From NCBI GenBank assembly GCA_949592205.1, contig CATIUR010000012.1, positions 2,070,501 to 2,134,500 on the forward strand: 64,000 nt of DNA. Direction: 5' to 3'. The notes under the pieces were generated by a model, which did no database searches, was not told the origin of the DNA, and saw only the letters and a program-made list of their open reading frames with translations. Positions 12,483 through 22,532 of the stretch are shown here, piece by piece. This DNA comes from Helichrysum umbraculigerum (taxonomy: Eukaryota; Streptophyta; Magnoliopsida; Asterales; Asteraceae). Numbering within the stretch: position 1 is the stretch's first letter; every line of letters starts with the position of its first letter. The translations under genes and the position numbers were made by a program.

Positions 12483-12495
12483 TTCTCCCCTTGTT
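12483..12495 (-). promoter_or_regulatory. Polypurine tract of Gypsy-1
   Basis: On the minus strand AACAAGGGGAGAA abuts the 3' LTR. This purine run is the expected primer for plus-strand DNA synthesis and is shared with Gypsy-2. Confidence 0.8.
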
Positions 12496-12641
12496 AATAA
12501 AATTTCGTCCCGAAATTTGTTTGAAGTAGTAGTCGGTAGTTCGATACTAGTCAGGTAGCTACAATGTGTACTAGTAGCCTACAGTAGTAGGGTAGGTCCT
12601 ACAGTGTTTGAAATTAAGAAATCGTCAGGTGGTAACGTACC

Positions 12642-13229
12642 CTAATTTTTGTTGCCTGGAGGTAGTGGGCATTGGGCCTTGAGATGGCCAGCACTCCCAC
12701 AGTTGAAGCAGAGTTTCGCTTTAGGAGGGTTCGTACTTTTAATGGTACACGGTCCTTCATGATGCCGAGTGCATCGGGAACAGAAAGGTTTATTTCCCAA
12801 GTAAATCTTCACCCTTTTTGCTGGAGGTGGGGTACAGTCAGTGTCGTTATCCTCTTCAGCAGGAGTACTTTGTGAAGTTGGTGGTGAAGTAGGGTTTTCT
12901 AAAGCTATCAAACGTAGCTCGTACTCACGCATACGCAGGTCATTTTGGAAGGCAATTCGTCGTAGGTCATCAATGTCTTCCCGTGCTTCAGTTAGTTGTT
13001 TTCGCAGCGATTCAATAGTTTGGTTGAGGTGGCTGACTGATTCAGCAGTCAAGGTTACATCAACTGGTGCTTTTGCAGCAGTTAGAGCAACAGGAGAGGC
13101 AGGTGCTGTTGCTGATTCAACAGAAGGTTCGGTATCACACTCGAGTTCGAGGAGGTAAGGAAACATTATTGGTTCCTCACTGAGCAGTTCATCATCCAAG
13201 GTAGGGTTGTTGACGAAGTGAGTTGTCAT
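12642..13229 (-). CDS. Gypsy-1 accessory ORF: coiled-coil, basic motif and CCHC zinc knuckle (195 aa)
   Basis: This is an intact 195-residue frame between gag and the 3' LTR, where protease and pol would normally lie. The N-terminus is acidic (about residues 1-45). A heptad-like, charged coiled coil covers about residues 63-112. A Pro/Ser/Thr-rich linker follows. A basic PPPAKRVKI stretch near 139 resembles a nuclear-localisation signal. Then come a CSRCTRHHEGPC Cys/His cluster and one classical knuckle CFNCGSAGHLKAQC near 172-185. The knuckles resemble those of Gypsy Gag, so it may bind nucleic acid. The frame is open while the neighbouring gag is broken, which hints at more recent constraint or chance. 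I know of no named family; a role in packaging or nuclear import of the element is inference. It could also be a duplicated, diverged gag tail. Confidence 0.7.
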   Translation of the reverse strand: MTTHFVNNPTLDDELLSEEPIMFPYLLELECDTEPSVESATAPASPVALTAAKAPVDVTLTAESVSHLNQTIESLRKQLTEAREDIDDLRRIAFQNDLRMREYELRLIALENPTSPPTSQSTPAEEDNDTDCTPPPAKRVKIYLGNKPFCSRCTRHHEGPCTIKSTNPPKAKLCFNCGSAGHLKAQCPLPPGNKN

Positions 13230-13529
13230 TTCCTACGAAATAAGGGTTCTATTTAAGAGATTGCCTCAAGTAAATGAAGTTATATTAAATTATCTTGTTT
13301 AAAGTAACGGATAGTAGACGAGTTCCCGGTCTCAACCAGTGTGAGATAATTGGGAAGGGAGTTTGGTTACTGTTTCTAAAGTGCAAAGCAAATTTCGTTG
13401 TCGGGATTTAAGTAGTCGGTCATTGCCTAATCCTATTGTGTACTTAGGATCAAAGAAAACACACAGAATAAAATACAGTTATACATAAATCATTAAGTGA
13501 GAGATTTATGAGAAAATAGATTCGGGTAG

Positions 13530-14622
13530 TCAAAGAATGAGCGTACCCGGGTTGAGCAAATCACAAAGTCTCGGGTTCGGGTCATCCTCCCTAGCGTTAA
13601 TTAAATAAGCTCTACTCTTCGTGTGGTTGGTTCGGAGTTTCAGCTTTGGGCAATCCTTCCTGAAATGCCCGGTACCATTGCACTCATAGTAGGTCTTGGG
13701 TGCAGGAGTATCAGTACCAGTGGGATTGGTTCGACAGTCTTGGGCCAGGTGCCCGAATTTCTTGCATTTGGTGCAGGGACAGGAGCCATTATGATGGCGA
13801 CTACATTTGGAGCAGTAAGGCTTGCTCCCCTTGTAAGCCTTGGAGTCATTGGCGTTGACAGTTGCAGGCTTTTTGTCAGAGGTAGGGTTGGATGAGTGGG
13901 GACTCACTTCCCATTTACGTTTGTTATTCGCAGACGGGGTTGAAGTCGAGCCACGGCGGACAGAATTGGCCGTTAACTCATGAGCCATACGAATGGCGCT
14001 CTGAATAGTTCCCGGTTTGGATGAAGTAACTAAGTCTTGAAGTCGCTCAGGAAGTCCATTAACGTACTTTTCGATCCTTTTGTACTCGGGATCAACCATG
14101 GATGGGCACAAAAGTGCCAGCTGGTGAAATCGGTTGGTGTAACCGGTGATGTCATCACCCTGCATCTTGTGATTCCAGAATTCTATCTCTAGTTGTTTCA
14201 ATTCGTCTCTTGGGCAGTACTCGCCCCTCAGCATGTTCTTCAGTTCATCCCACTATAGTTTGTAAGCATCGGCAACGCTCACAGTCTGTGCATAGGTGTT
14301 CCACCAGGTAAGGGCGGTGTCAGAAAAGGTGCTGGCGGCGAACTTAACTTTATCCTCTTCCTTGCAGTTGCAGATGAGGAACACTGATTCGATTTTCTCG
14401 GTCCATCGAATTAGACCGATCGCTCCTTCAGTACCTGCAAAGCTCAAGGGTTTGCAGTTTTGGAAGTCCTTGTAGGTGCAGGTTTTGGGTGGAGGTGTAT
14501 TGTTAGCCGTTTCATTCGCTACCAGGAGTAGTTGCTCGGACAGCTAGGGCTTGGGCCACACTACGGGCAATAATACCCGCGACTTCGGCTTCAGTAAGTG
14601 TGATTTGTCGTCGAGGAGGCAT
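13530..14622 (-). pseudogene. Gypsy-1 gag, broken
   Basis: Gag forms the virus-like particle and binds element RNA. The start at 14622 (MPPRRQITLTEAEV) matches the intact start in Gypsy-2. The reading is broken by a one-base shift near 14512 and by a TAG at 14253-14255, within a KL-stop-WDEL context where Gypsy-2 has Arg. The retrotrans-gag core (GAIGLIRWTEKIESVF; LTWWNTYAQT; EYCPRDELKQLE) is followed by a Ser/Thr/Pro linker and Cys/His motifs CTKCKKFGHLAQDC and YECNGTGHFRKDC, the latter lacking its first Cys. It ends soon after RLCDLLNPG without entering a protease. The family is Gypsy; the decay is seen directly. Confidence 0.9.
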
Positions 14623-15516
14623 GTTCCTTGAAACAACAATTAAAGAACATGTGAAGGTTTGAACAAGAATTATGATTGTGATGATTTAGTAAGTTTAGAG
14701 AAACTACGCCAAAGTTTGAAGGTTGTTTAAAGTTGTGTACTATAAATAAGTTTATACGGTTTTGAAGTTTTTGAAAATTTTATAAAAACATTTTTTTTTT
14801 TTTTTTTTTTTTTTTTTTGTGAGGAATTTTGTAACATGTTTGATAAAAATACATTTGTTATAAAATTTTGCTAGTAAAAGTCGGTTGTATAATTTGAAAT
14901 CTGACGAAAATTAAGTTGAAAATGGTTTTATTAGGTTACACCTAACGGTACAGTAGTGTACATTGTAGAATGTTATAAACGTAGAATTAGGTAGGAATAG
15001 CAAATGAAAACAAGGTCTCGATCTTCATATCGAAGGATGTTCGAGTAACTATGGTTGTCGGTTATAATGGTGTTGAGATCTTCGGACGTATGTCGGTATT
15101 CGTGAATTCATAAAAGTTAAATAAGGACAGAATGATGAGAATCGAGTTGTCGTTTGTTCGATGAAATTTTAAAGAATATTAATTTCGTAGTAGTCGAGAG
15201 AGAGTATCGTATCGGGGAAAGAGGCCTATGTATATATATATATATATATATATATCACATAACCGCCTAGTTCGTGTCTAGCATAATCAAGTAAAAGTCC
15301 CGGTTCTCTCGTGGTCAGAGTCAGCTAATGCATTCCGGTTCAACATAACCCCTTTCAGAACTCACATCATCTTCATTTAATTGTACATAGTTGATCAGGC
15401 TATGTTAAATTAAACTTGTATGCTGTAATTCCTGAACCAGTTATACCTAATGAGGAATACTACCTAACGGTCATAGTCTAGGCCCACTAAATGCAACCTA
15501 GTTCACTATAACCTTA
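14623..15516 (-). other. Gypsy-1 leader between PBS and gag
   Basis: This untranslated leader contains a long T tract (about 14790-14818) and a (TA) tract (about 15232-15254). Its PBS-proximal part matches the Gypsy-2 leader (GGCCTCTTTCCCCGATACGA), but it lacks the 148-aa upstream ORF present in Gypsy-2. Confidence 0.7.
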
Positions 15517-15529
15517 GGCTCTGATACCA
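15517..15529 (-). promoter_or_regulatory. Primer-binding site of Gypsy-1
   Basis: On the minus strand TGGTATCAGAGCC lies three bases (GAT) after the 5' LTR. It is complementary to the 3' end of initiator tRNA-Met, the common primer of plant LTR retrotransposons. Confidence 0.9.
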
Positions 15530-15532
15530 ATC

Positions 15533-18500
15533 TGTAACACCCCCAAATTTAACAGTTTACGGAAGCGAGTTTTGGGTGTTACTAATCAATAATCACAAGC
15601 ACAAAGGATACAGTGAACGACTCTAAATGAGACGTTTGAAAAGTTATTACATTACTACATAAGTAGTTTCAAAATACAAGCTCGAGTTCAAGTAAATTCC
15701 TAGAGATTCTAATACATAACAGTAAGTACAAAAGTAATGTAATAAAATCTCCAAGCTTGTAAATGCATGCGACTCGAGCTAAGAAAGCTTATCCTGCTGG
15801 GCATCCCTACTGATGCTGTGTACCTGAGAAGCATAACTAAAACGGTCAACCAAAAGGTTGGTGAATCTCACAGGTTTGTAAGTAAGTGAATAGTTTGAAC
15901 ACACATGTAGTATTTGTAATTCATAGCCAGCCAGTAAGTAACGATCACAGGTTATGCTCATCGTTTACTTAAGTTTTAATAAGTGGGTGGTTGCAGGTCA
16001 TGCAAACCGTTTGATACAATTGCCATGAGCCACCATAGTTGAAGCTTAACGTACAGTATATATAGGTACCCCCCATGAATGTAATCCAAAACATTCATAT
16101 GAAACGAGTAAGAAACGCCCGTTTCTACAGGAACGGTTCGTGGTAGTGCGTGCTACCCCGGGCGGGGATTGTCAGTCCCATATGGATCCATATACTAAAA
16201 CTCGCGCTTATCACATAACTAACAACTATGATTAAGGAGGATTTCATTGGATTAGTCGAAAACTCATGCAATTGGCGTATCCGTAATCTCGTACAGTATG
16301 TAAATCATGGCAGCAAGTAAGTTTTGTGTGTTCATGTAAAACAGTAATGCATCTCACCCCTGAGTAAAAACTGTAAAGTAGGGGCTGTGAGACTCACCTG
16401 AGTCTAGCAGACAATGCAGTAAGCAAGCAAAGTAGTATCCCGAACTAGCAACCCTTAGCGTCCTAATACGCATAAGGTTTAGTAAGTAAATGGAATACTT
16501 GTAAAGTATCCATGCTAGTTATTCCCAAACTAGTTAATGTCCATTTGTTGTTTGTACATTTGTATTTGTTTGTAAGTTGTAGTTTGTAGAAAAGTTGTAC
16601 GGCCCGTTGGTATCGGCGTATAATAATAAGTCCATCCATTATTATTATGTATTCTTAGTAGTTGTACAGTTGTAAAGCGTACTTGTATAATTGTTTGTTT
16701 GTATCACAAAGTGTATCGTGTGCGTAAGTTCCAGTGGGTCTAATCCCCAAAGGGTACGAGTGAAATCTCGTATGTGTTTGAGCGTAAGCTCGTAGCAATT
16801 AACGTGTAATCCCGCACGTAAGTATTGAGTGAACTCATAAGTTCGTATCGGGTGCAATCCCGTGTAGTTGTTCAAGTGTATGTTTGTTGGAGTGCAATCT
16901 CCTAAGTATTTTCGAGTGCAGTCTCGTGTGTGTGAGTGAAATCTCACGTTCAGTTAAGTATAATCTTGTACGTATTCGAGTATTTGTGTATACTTCCAAA
17001 AGTATGGTATTTTCATGTATAAGTCGTATCGTATTTGATTTGGTTGTTGAAAAGTGATTTTTAGACACTTAGAGGTTTTTGGCCTCTGTTTTTAGGTTTT
17101 TGCGACACTAAATGCGACACAACCCTTGTGTCACATGATTTATGCGACACAACCCTTGTGTCACATGGATGCAACTTAATGCGACACAATATGCGACACA
17201 ACCCTTGTGTCACATGATTTATGCGACACAACCCTTGTGTCACATGGATGCAACTTAATGCGACACAATATGCGACACAACCCTTGTGTCACATGATTTA
17301 TGCGACACAACCCTTGTGTCACATGGATGCAACTTAATGCGACACAATATACGACACAACCCTTGTGTCACATGGTTGCCATGCGACACAACATGTGACA
17401 CAAGCCTTGTGTCACATGAAAGTTTGGTCCTATGCAACACAGCGACTGACTTCGTTTTTAAGCTCGGTTTTGGGTCAAACGACCCCGGTTTGACCCGAAA
17501 CTTTTACACAAGTTCTAAAATGGCTAAATAACGTTAGAAAAATTATCGTTTCGTTTCGGGGGGTCTCGAGATGTCGGTTTTCATTTAACGTCACTAAAAC
17601 TAAACATATGTTTACTAATCTATTTTTCTAGTAAAATGGGGGCGTTTTGGAGGTAAACTTCCTTCACGAAAGTTGTAGCCAACGGAAAAACGAAGATTTC
17701 ATGTTTAGGTTATATTTGCTAGTTTTGAACGTACGATTTTATAAAAATTCGAGAAAGGGACTGTTTTGAGTTTACGGTTTCGGTTTATACTTTCAAGTTT
17801 TAAAAACGAGTTTTAACATATCATTTAGACATTATAAAGCTAGGGGAACAACATACATGCAAAATAATTAAAATTGGAAAGTTTCGGAAGTCGCCGGAAA
17901 ACTTACAAAGTCGTCGAAATGAGAAACCGAAAAGATAAGTTTGTAGCTCTCGTTCACGTGATCGCTTTTCTCCAAACGGGTATAGACCTCCGAGGTGTTT
18001 TAATGGTGTTTTTAGGATGTTTATGTGACGGTTTTAGAGAGAGAGGGAGAAAACCGATTGAGAGAGAGAGAGGAGAGGAAGATTGAGTGAGGAGGTTAGT
18101 TTGGTTATGATTTTGATCAAAGGGTTATGGGGGGGGGGGGGGGGGGGGGTTGTCCCCTTGACTCTTGGCCGGCCCATGGTGGGGCCACATGGTGTGGTCT
18201 CACCAATTTTTGCTCCTCCGTGTTTGCGCTCCGTGCGGTGTTCGTTTCCCCGGTCGTTTAAACGTTAAAATCATTTTGTACGCGATTAAATATACGTTTT
18301 AAATTACGAAATATTACTCGATAATTAAGTTGAAGTATTTTATCAAAATACTAGTTTTCAAGTTATAAATCATAACTTTGTTTGTTTTGTCGGTTGGTCG
18401 AGTTTTCGGAGAGTTCGGTGACGTTTTAATTAAAACACACGTTTTCCGTTATATTATAAACATAATATAAAGTAGTAGTCAAAGTAATTAAATAATTTCA

Positions 18501-18722
18501 CATTATTTAATAATTGTTTTTTCAACGTCCGTATGTGTGTACGATTGTTGTTTTATACGATATGTACGAATCATATACGCGTATATATATATATATATAT
18601 ATATTCCATCCATATATATATAATAAGTAAATAATGTATATAACCCTATTTCATATTATATACAAGTAATAAACACGTAATTAGGGAAATTTTAAATTGG
18701 CCCTAAATTTGGGGTTGTTACA
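15533..18722 (-). repeat. Gypsy-1 5' LTR
   Basis: It is nearly identical to the LTR at 9303-12482. Small differences include the length of the G run (21 bases at 18129-18149) and a longer (AT) tract near 18580-18602. It contains the GCGACACAA array at about 17100-17430. Confidence 0.95.
17100..17430 (-). repeat. GCGACACAA/TTGTGTC array in the Gypsy-1 5' LTR
   Basis: This is the same 79-bp-period array as at 10871-11200. Several half-sites are better preserved here: TTGTGTCACATG where the other LTR has TTGTGACACATG. This LTR would supply the promoter of the element. Confidence 0.92.
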
Positions 18723-18727
18723 TAGTG

Positions 18728-19149
18728 TTTACACCACAAGGTATCTACGTGAACACAAGATACAAATCTTAAAAGACGTTTTCAAATATTAAACCTCGAT
18801 ACAGCACCACCCCACGTAAAAGCTAACGAAGTCATAACAAACACAAGTACCCTTATATTAATTCAACCTACAGCTTTTAATTACTGTTTTAATTAGTTTA
18901 AATTTTAATTACAAACCTAAGTATAAAACCCCCACTCAAAACTATTTTCAAACCATCGCTAATTTGAACTGTTCGTCCCGCCAAGTCGTTTCCCAATACG
19001 ATTAACTCTTTAGAACGACCCTAGGTCATACTTCAGCTATACAGCTCTAGTAGAACTTAGGTCCCCAGCAAAATATAAATTTTAAAACTTAAACCCCCGT
19101 CGTGTTGCTGCCAGTTGCGAAAACGATAGTGACTGCTAGTAGCGCGACA
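18728..19149 (+). mobile_element. LTR-A copy 1, right part
   Basis: This continues LTR-A after the Gypsy-1 insertion. It includes the conserved AACGACCCTAGGTCATACT and CTTAGGTCCCCAGC blocks and ends with GCGCGACA, matching the GCTCACGACA end of the complete copy at 34889. It abuts LINE coding sequence directly. Confidence 0.85.
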
Positions 19150-20778
19150 GTGCGCTTCCTACATACTTTCTTTCTTTATTTTATATGCCAGTTAAGGTTC
19201 GTCACATGTTGGAATGTATGCGATCTAATTTTTTTTAGAGTGTTGATTTAAAGGAATCCAAAATGCATTGGGTCAAATGGGATTTAGTTATGGCATGTAA
19301 AGAAAATGGTGGCCTAGGTTTAGGTAGTCTTCATGCTTTCAATTTGGCCCTTTTATATAAATGGAGATGGAGGTACTACAATTCTCCGGATGCTTTATGG
19401 GTTAAGATTATCAATCAGTTATATAAGTATTCTCTCTATCAGGTTAATAATACTGCAATATTTAGAAAGCCTGGTCCATGGCATAAGATTCTGAAGGTGG
19501 TACATACCCTTGATGTTACTGGCAAAATCCGCATGCATACATTTAAAAGAAAGATAGGTGATGGCCAAACAACTGAATTTTGGCTCGATACTTGGATAGG
19601 TGATGGCCCTCTAGCTAATAAATTTCCTAGATTATTCTCTTTGGAGACCGATAAACATGTTACTATCGGTGATAGATGGAATGGTGTGACTTTCTCGTGG
19701 AATTGGCGCAGAAACAATCGGGGCGGAGCCGAAGAATTACAATATCAGTATCTCATTGATTGTATCTCGAATGGGACTATCGTTAATTCCCCTGACAGTT
19801 GGATTTGGGCCTATGGAAATTTGAATGAGTTTACGGTTAACGGGGTTCGAAAACATCTTGATAACCTTATATTGCCACACCATTACCTCAAAAATAGATG
19901 TAACAAAATTGCCCCGCAGAAAGTTAACATTCATGTTTGGAGAGTGTTAAAGGATCGGCTTCCAACTCATTTTAATTTGTGGTTTAGAGGAATTGACATC
20001 AATTCCATTGTTTGTCCTAACTGTGGTAACGGTATTGAAACTGTTCATCATGTTTTGATTGAGTGTCCTATTGCAAAGAAGGTTTGGAACTCGATTATTA
20101 TATGGCTGGATATCCAACTCCCATTTGCCCTCGAACCTGTTGATTTTCTGGATTTTGTGGACTCGTTGAACAAACATACTAAAGCTAAGGATGTTATCAA
20201 TACAATTATCTATGTTGTTTGGTGGGAACTATGGCGTTTTAGAAACAATTCCATTTTTAATCCGTCCAAGAAGTGTGACATTATCCTTGTTGAGTCTATA
20301 ATTAATCATTCTTTCTTGTGGTATAGCAGCATGTGCAAGAAATCGAGCATTCGTTGTGATGAGTGGTTTAAAAATCTGCTTTTGTTTATCTAAATATCAG
20401 GTGGGTGTCGTGCATGGGCAATGGATATTTTGTTCGGATGCATCCCAGATTCGATGGTTCTTAGTAAACATTTCGCACATGTTAGAAGCTGTTTGTTTTT
20501 TGAGCTGGTTCTTTTATGTATCAATTTTTGAAGATATCCTACCCCGGGACTTGTATGGGATTGCATCAAAAACACCATAGAGTGAAATCCGGTTGCACAG
20601 CCTCTGTTGGTGGGGGTTTTTCTCATGTATCGGAATTTCTGTAATCGGCATGAGTTTTTTTTATCCTTTTTGCAATCTTTGCAGTTAAAGTTCAAGGTTG
20701 TAGCTTAATTGTGTATCTCCGTCTTTGAACTCATTGTTTTTGGTCTCTAGTTCCTTGCTAGTTGACCTTTTTTTTTGT

Positions 20779-20832
<54 letters not shown>

Positions 20833-20852
20833 AATTCTTGCCGTTCAAAAAA
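19150..20852 (+). mobile_element. 5'-truncated LINE (L1-type), copy 1
   Basis: This is the 3' part of a non-LTR retrotransposon: the end of the reverse-transcriptase ORF, a 3' untranslated region, a 50-base (AT) tract at 20781-20830, and a tail GCCGTTCAAAAAAA typical of plant LINEs. LINE coding similarity (LPTYFLSLI then MPVKVRHMLE in the second copy) starts exactly where LTR-A ends, so LTR-A interrupted or truncated it. Confidence 0.85.
19263..20393 (+). pseudogene. LINE reverse-transcriptase C-terminus with zf-RVT domain (truncated)
   Basis: A 376-codon frame is open to its natural stop. The region beginning MHWVKWDLVMACKENGGLGL and including ALLYKWRWRY is the conserved part after the RT fingers and palm of plant L1-type ORF2. 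Residues about 215-290 form a zf-RVT domain with CPNCGNGIETVHHVLIECP. The catalytic RT core and the endonuclease are missing, so this fragment cannot retrotranspose. The upstream part of the same frame starts near 19150, but copy 1 has TTTTAG (a stop) near 19235 where copy 2 reads FFWGV. Confidence 0.88.
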
Positions 20853-21026
20853 ATAAATATGTATGCAATTTCTTTGAACAACTTAAAGAAATGAGTAATA
20901 AGATTTGTTGATGCATCTTAGCGTGTCTGTTACTTGGTCTCAGTCGGTAATGTGTTTGTTATGTAATTACGATAGTTTAAATGTTTGTATTTATTATGTA
21001 ATTACATTTTCTGTTTAGGCAACACA

Positions 21027-21131
21027 GCCAGTGTCGCAGTTGCGACACAAGGTTTGTGTCGCAATAGTGGTTTTGGCGACACAGCCTATGTTGCAATAGT
21101 CGGTCTGGCGACACAGCTTGTGTCGCATGAG
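21027..21131 (+). repeat. GCGACACAA/TTGTGTCGC cluster in Copia U3, copy 1
   Basis: Three palindrome-like pairs occur here: GCGACACAAGGTTTGTGTCGC, a degenerate GCGACACAGCCTATGTTGC and GCGACACAGCTTGTGTCGC. They are separated by AATAGTGGTTTTG-type spacers and end 17 bases before the TATA box. Confidence 0.9.
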
Positions 21132-21147
21132 ACAGATTAGGTTTCGG

Positions 21148-21154
21148 TATAAAT
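21148..21154 (+). promoter_or_regulatory. TATA box of Copia LTR, copy 1
   Basis: TATAAAT lies 17 bases after the last GCGACACA palindrome. The same arrangement occurs at 58231 in copy 2. Confidence 0.7.
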
Positions 21155-21374
21155 ACTTGATTTCGGTTCAGAAATCAAGGTTGTCGAATTTAGGGTTTGT
21201 GAGTGTATTTTCTGAGTTTCATTTGTAATCAAGCTGATCGTTTATATTAATCAATATACAAGTGATTCGTGCTTGATTCGATTATTCGTTTAACGTGTTT
21301 ATTATCAATCATTGGATTCCGCACTTCGATTGGATCTTAGGATTCGATTAGGTCCAGTATCGGGAACCTACATG

Positions 21375-21387
21375 TGGTATCAGAGCC
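21375..21387 (+). promoter_or_regulatory. Primer-binding site of Copia, copy 1
   Basis: TGGTATCAGAGCC is complementary to the initiator tRNA-Met 3' end and lies two bases after the LTR. Confidence 0.88.
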
Positions 21388-21607
21388 ATTAATCTTCGGA
21401 TTTGGCGTTATCGAGTCCGTTTGAAGCGTTTTTCGTGTTAAATCTACTTGTTTTGGTGTTAGATCTTCATAGAAAAGTGTTTAGATATTGATTTTCTGGG
21501 TTTTCTTGAAGATTAGTGGGTTAAAATTCGTACTCCATTCGTGAATTTTCGTTAGGGTTACGAAAATTTTTGATTTTAGGGTTTCTTGGCCACTGCTCCA
21601 GCCGTTT

Positions 21608-21940
21608 GTGCGACACAAGCTGCGACATATCTTTTGTGTCGCGACAAGGGTTATCTGCGACATATCTCTGTGTCGCGTTTGGTCTTCTGCGACTTAAGCC
21701 TTTTAATAGGCGACATAAGCTTGCGACACAAGCTTATGTTGGTTTTCGACATCTGCCTTTGACTAGGCGACACAAGCTTGCGACACAAGCTTGTTATCTG
21801 CAACATAAGACTCGGTTTTCTTCCGTCGCAGTTGGATTGCGACACAACCTTTGTGTCGCAGTTGGATTGCGACACAACCTTTCTGCGACATAACCTTAGT
21901 GTCGCCAAGTGACTTTGCGACATAATCCTATGTCGCTTAA
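21608..21940 (+). repeat. Second GCGACACA cluster, in the Copia leader, copy 1
   Basis: At least ten GCGACA/TGTCGC half-sites lie in the untranslated leader before gag. Examples are GCGACACAAGCTTG (twice, around 21770-21790) and TTGGATTGCGACACAACCTT (twice, around 21832-21884, a short tandem duplication). Several sites have decayed to GCGACATA. Confidence 0.85.
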
Positions 21941-21985
21941 CAGTTTTGTGTTTTTTTGTTTGTCTTTTTTGCAGGTTAACTTAAA

Positions 21986-22532
21986 ATGTCTACTTCAGCT
22001 TCAACATCTTCTTCCGCTTCTATTCAGCAAGTAGGAGCTTTGTTAAGACAAAGCAATGAGGTTGGTTCTGCAAATAAACCTCCCATGTACACTCAAGGCA
22101 TGAATTATCTTGACTGGTGTGGACGGTTCGAGTCTTTCGTTGCCTTTCATGAACCTGAAATGCAAATCTATCTGGAGGAAAGATATGAATGTCATGTACG
22201 TTCGGGGATCTTTAATGGACTTGCTTTAGAGAAGTCTATTAAATCAATGACTCTGGAAGAAAGAAAATCGTTTGATATGGAAAGGAAGACTTACTCCGCT
22301 ATGACCATGGCATTACCTCATCCAATTTTGAGGCAAATGCGACACCACAAACTTGCTTATGACCTATGGAATGCATTTGAAAAGAAATGTGGTGGAAGTG
22401 ACAAATATAAGAAAAACAAGCTCGACCTCATTAAGAAACAATATGAGGTGTTTTATATGTTGCCAAATGAGTCACTTGAAGACATGTGTGGTAAATACTC
22501 ACAGTTGGTTAGTGAGTTAACTGAAGGGGGGG
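21986..22532 (+). pseudogene. Copia Gag N-terminal part, copy 1
   Basis: The start MSTSASTSSSASIQQVGALL is conserved in copy 2. The frame covers the first 182 residues of a UBN2-type Copia Gag (YLDWCGRFESFVAFHEPEMQ; MRHHKLAYDLWNAFEKKC) and is interrupted after SELTEGG by the inverted LTR-A. The Gag resumes at 24817 in the same frame (GVMLDRTDVNKKLLGSLSKK). Readthrough into the LTR gives an artificial stop at 22585. Confidence 0.9.

Larger units (their letters stand above)
9303..18722 (-). mobile_element. Gypsy-1: non-autonomous, gag-only LTR retrotransposon
   Basis: Two LTRs of about 3.2 kb flank a 3.05-kb interior. A 5-bp TSD TAGTG lies at 9298-9302 and 18723-18727. The primer-binding site (PBS) and gag read on the minus strand, so the right LTR is the 5' LTR. 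The interior encodes a broken gag and a second zinc-knuckle ORF. There is no protease, reverse transcriptase, RNase H or integrase. The LTRs differ by about 1% by eye over the first 1.2 kb, so insertion was recent. It lies inside LTR-A copy 1 and is absent from the equivalent position in the second LTR-A copy (55810). Confidence 0.95.
20906..21372 (+). repeat. Copia 5' LTR, copy 1
   Basis: The 3' edge (GGAACCTACA) is set by the PBS two bases later. The 5' edge is the likely TGTTGATGC after the LINE tail; it cannot be verified without a 3' LTR. It contains a GCGACACA cluster followed by a TATA box. Confidence 0.65.

Noticed and set aside
19263..20393. An intact host gene for an RT-like zinc-binding protein
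   Set aside because: It is the 3' fragment of a LINE with the usual 3' tail, and the upstream reading is stopped.
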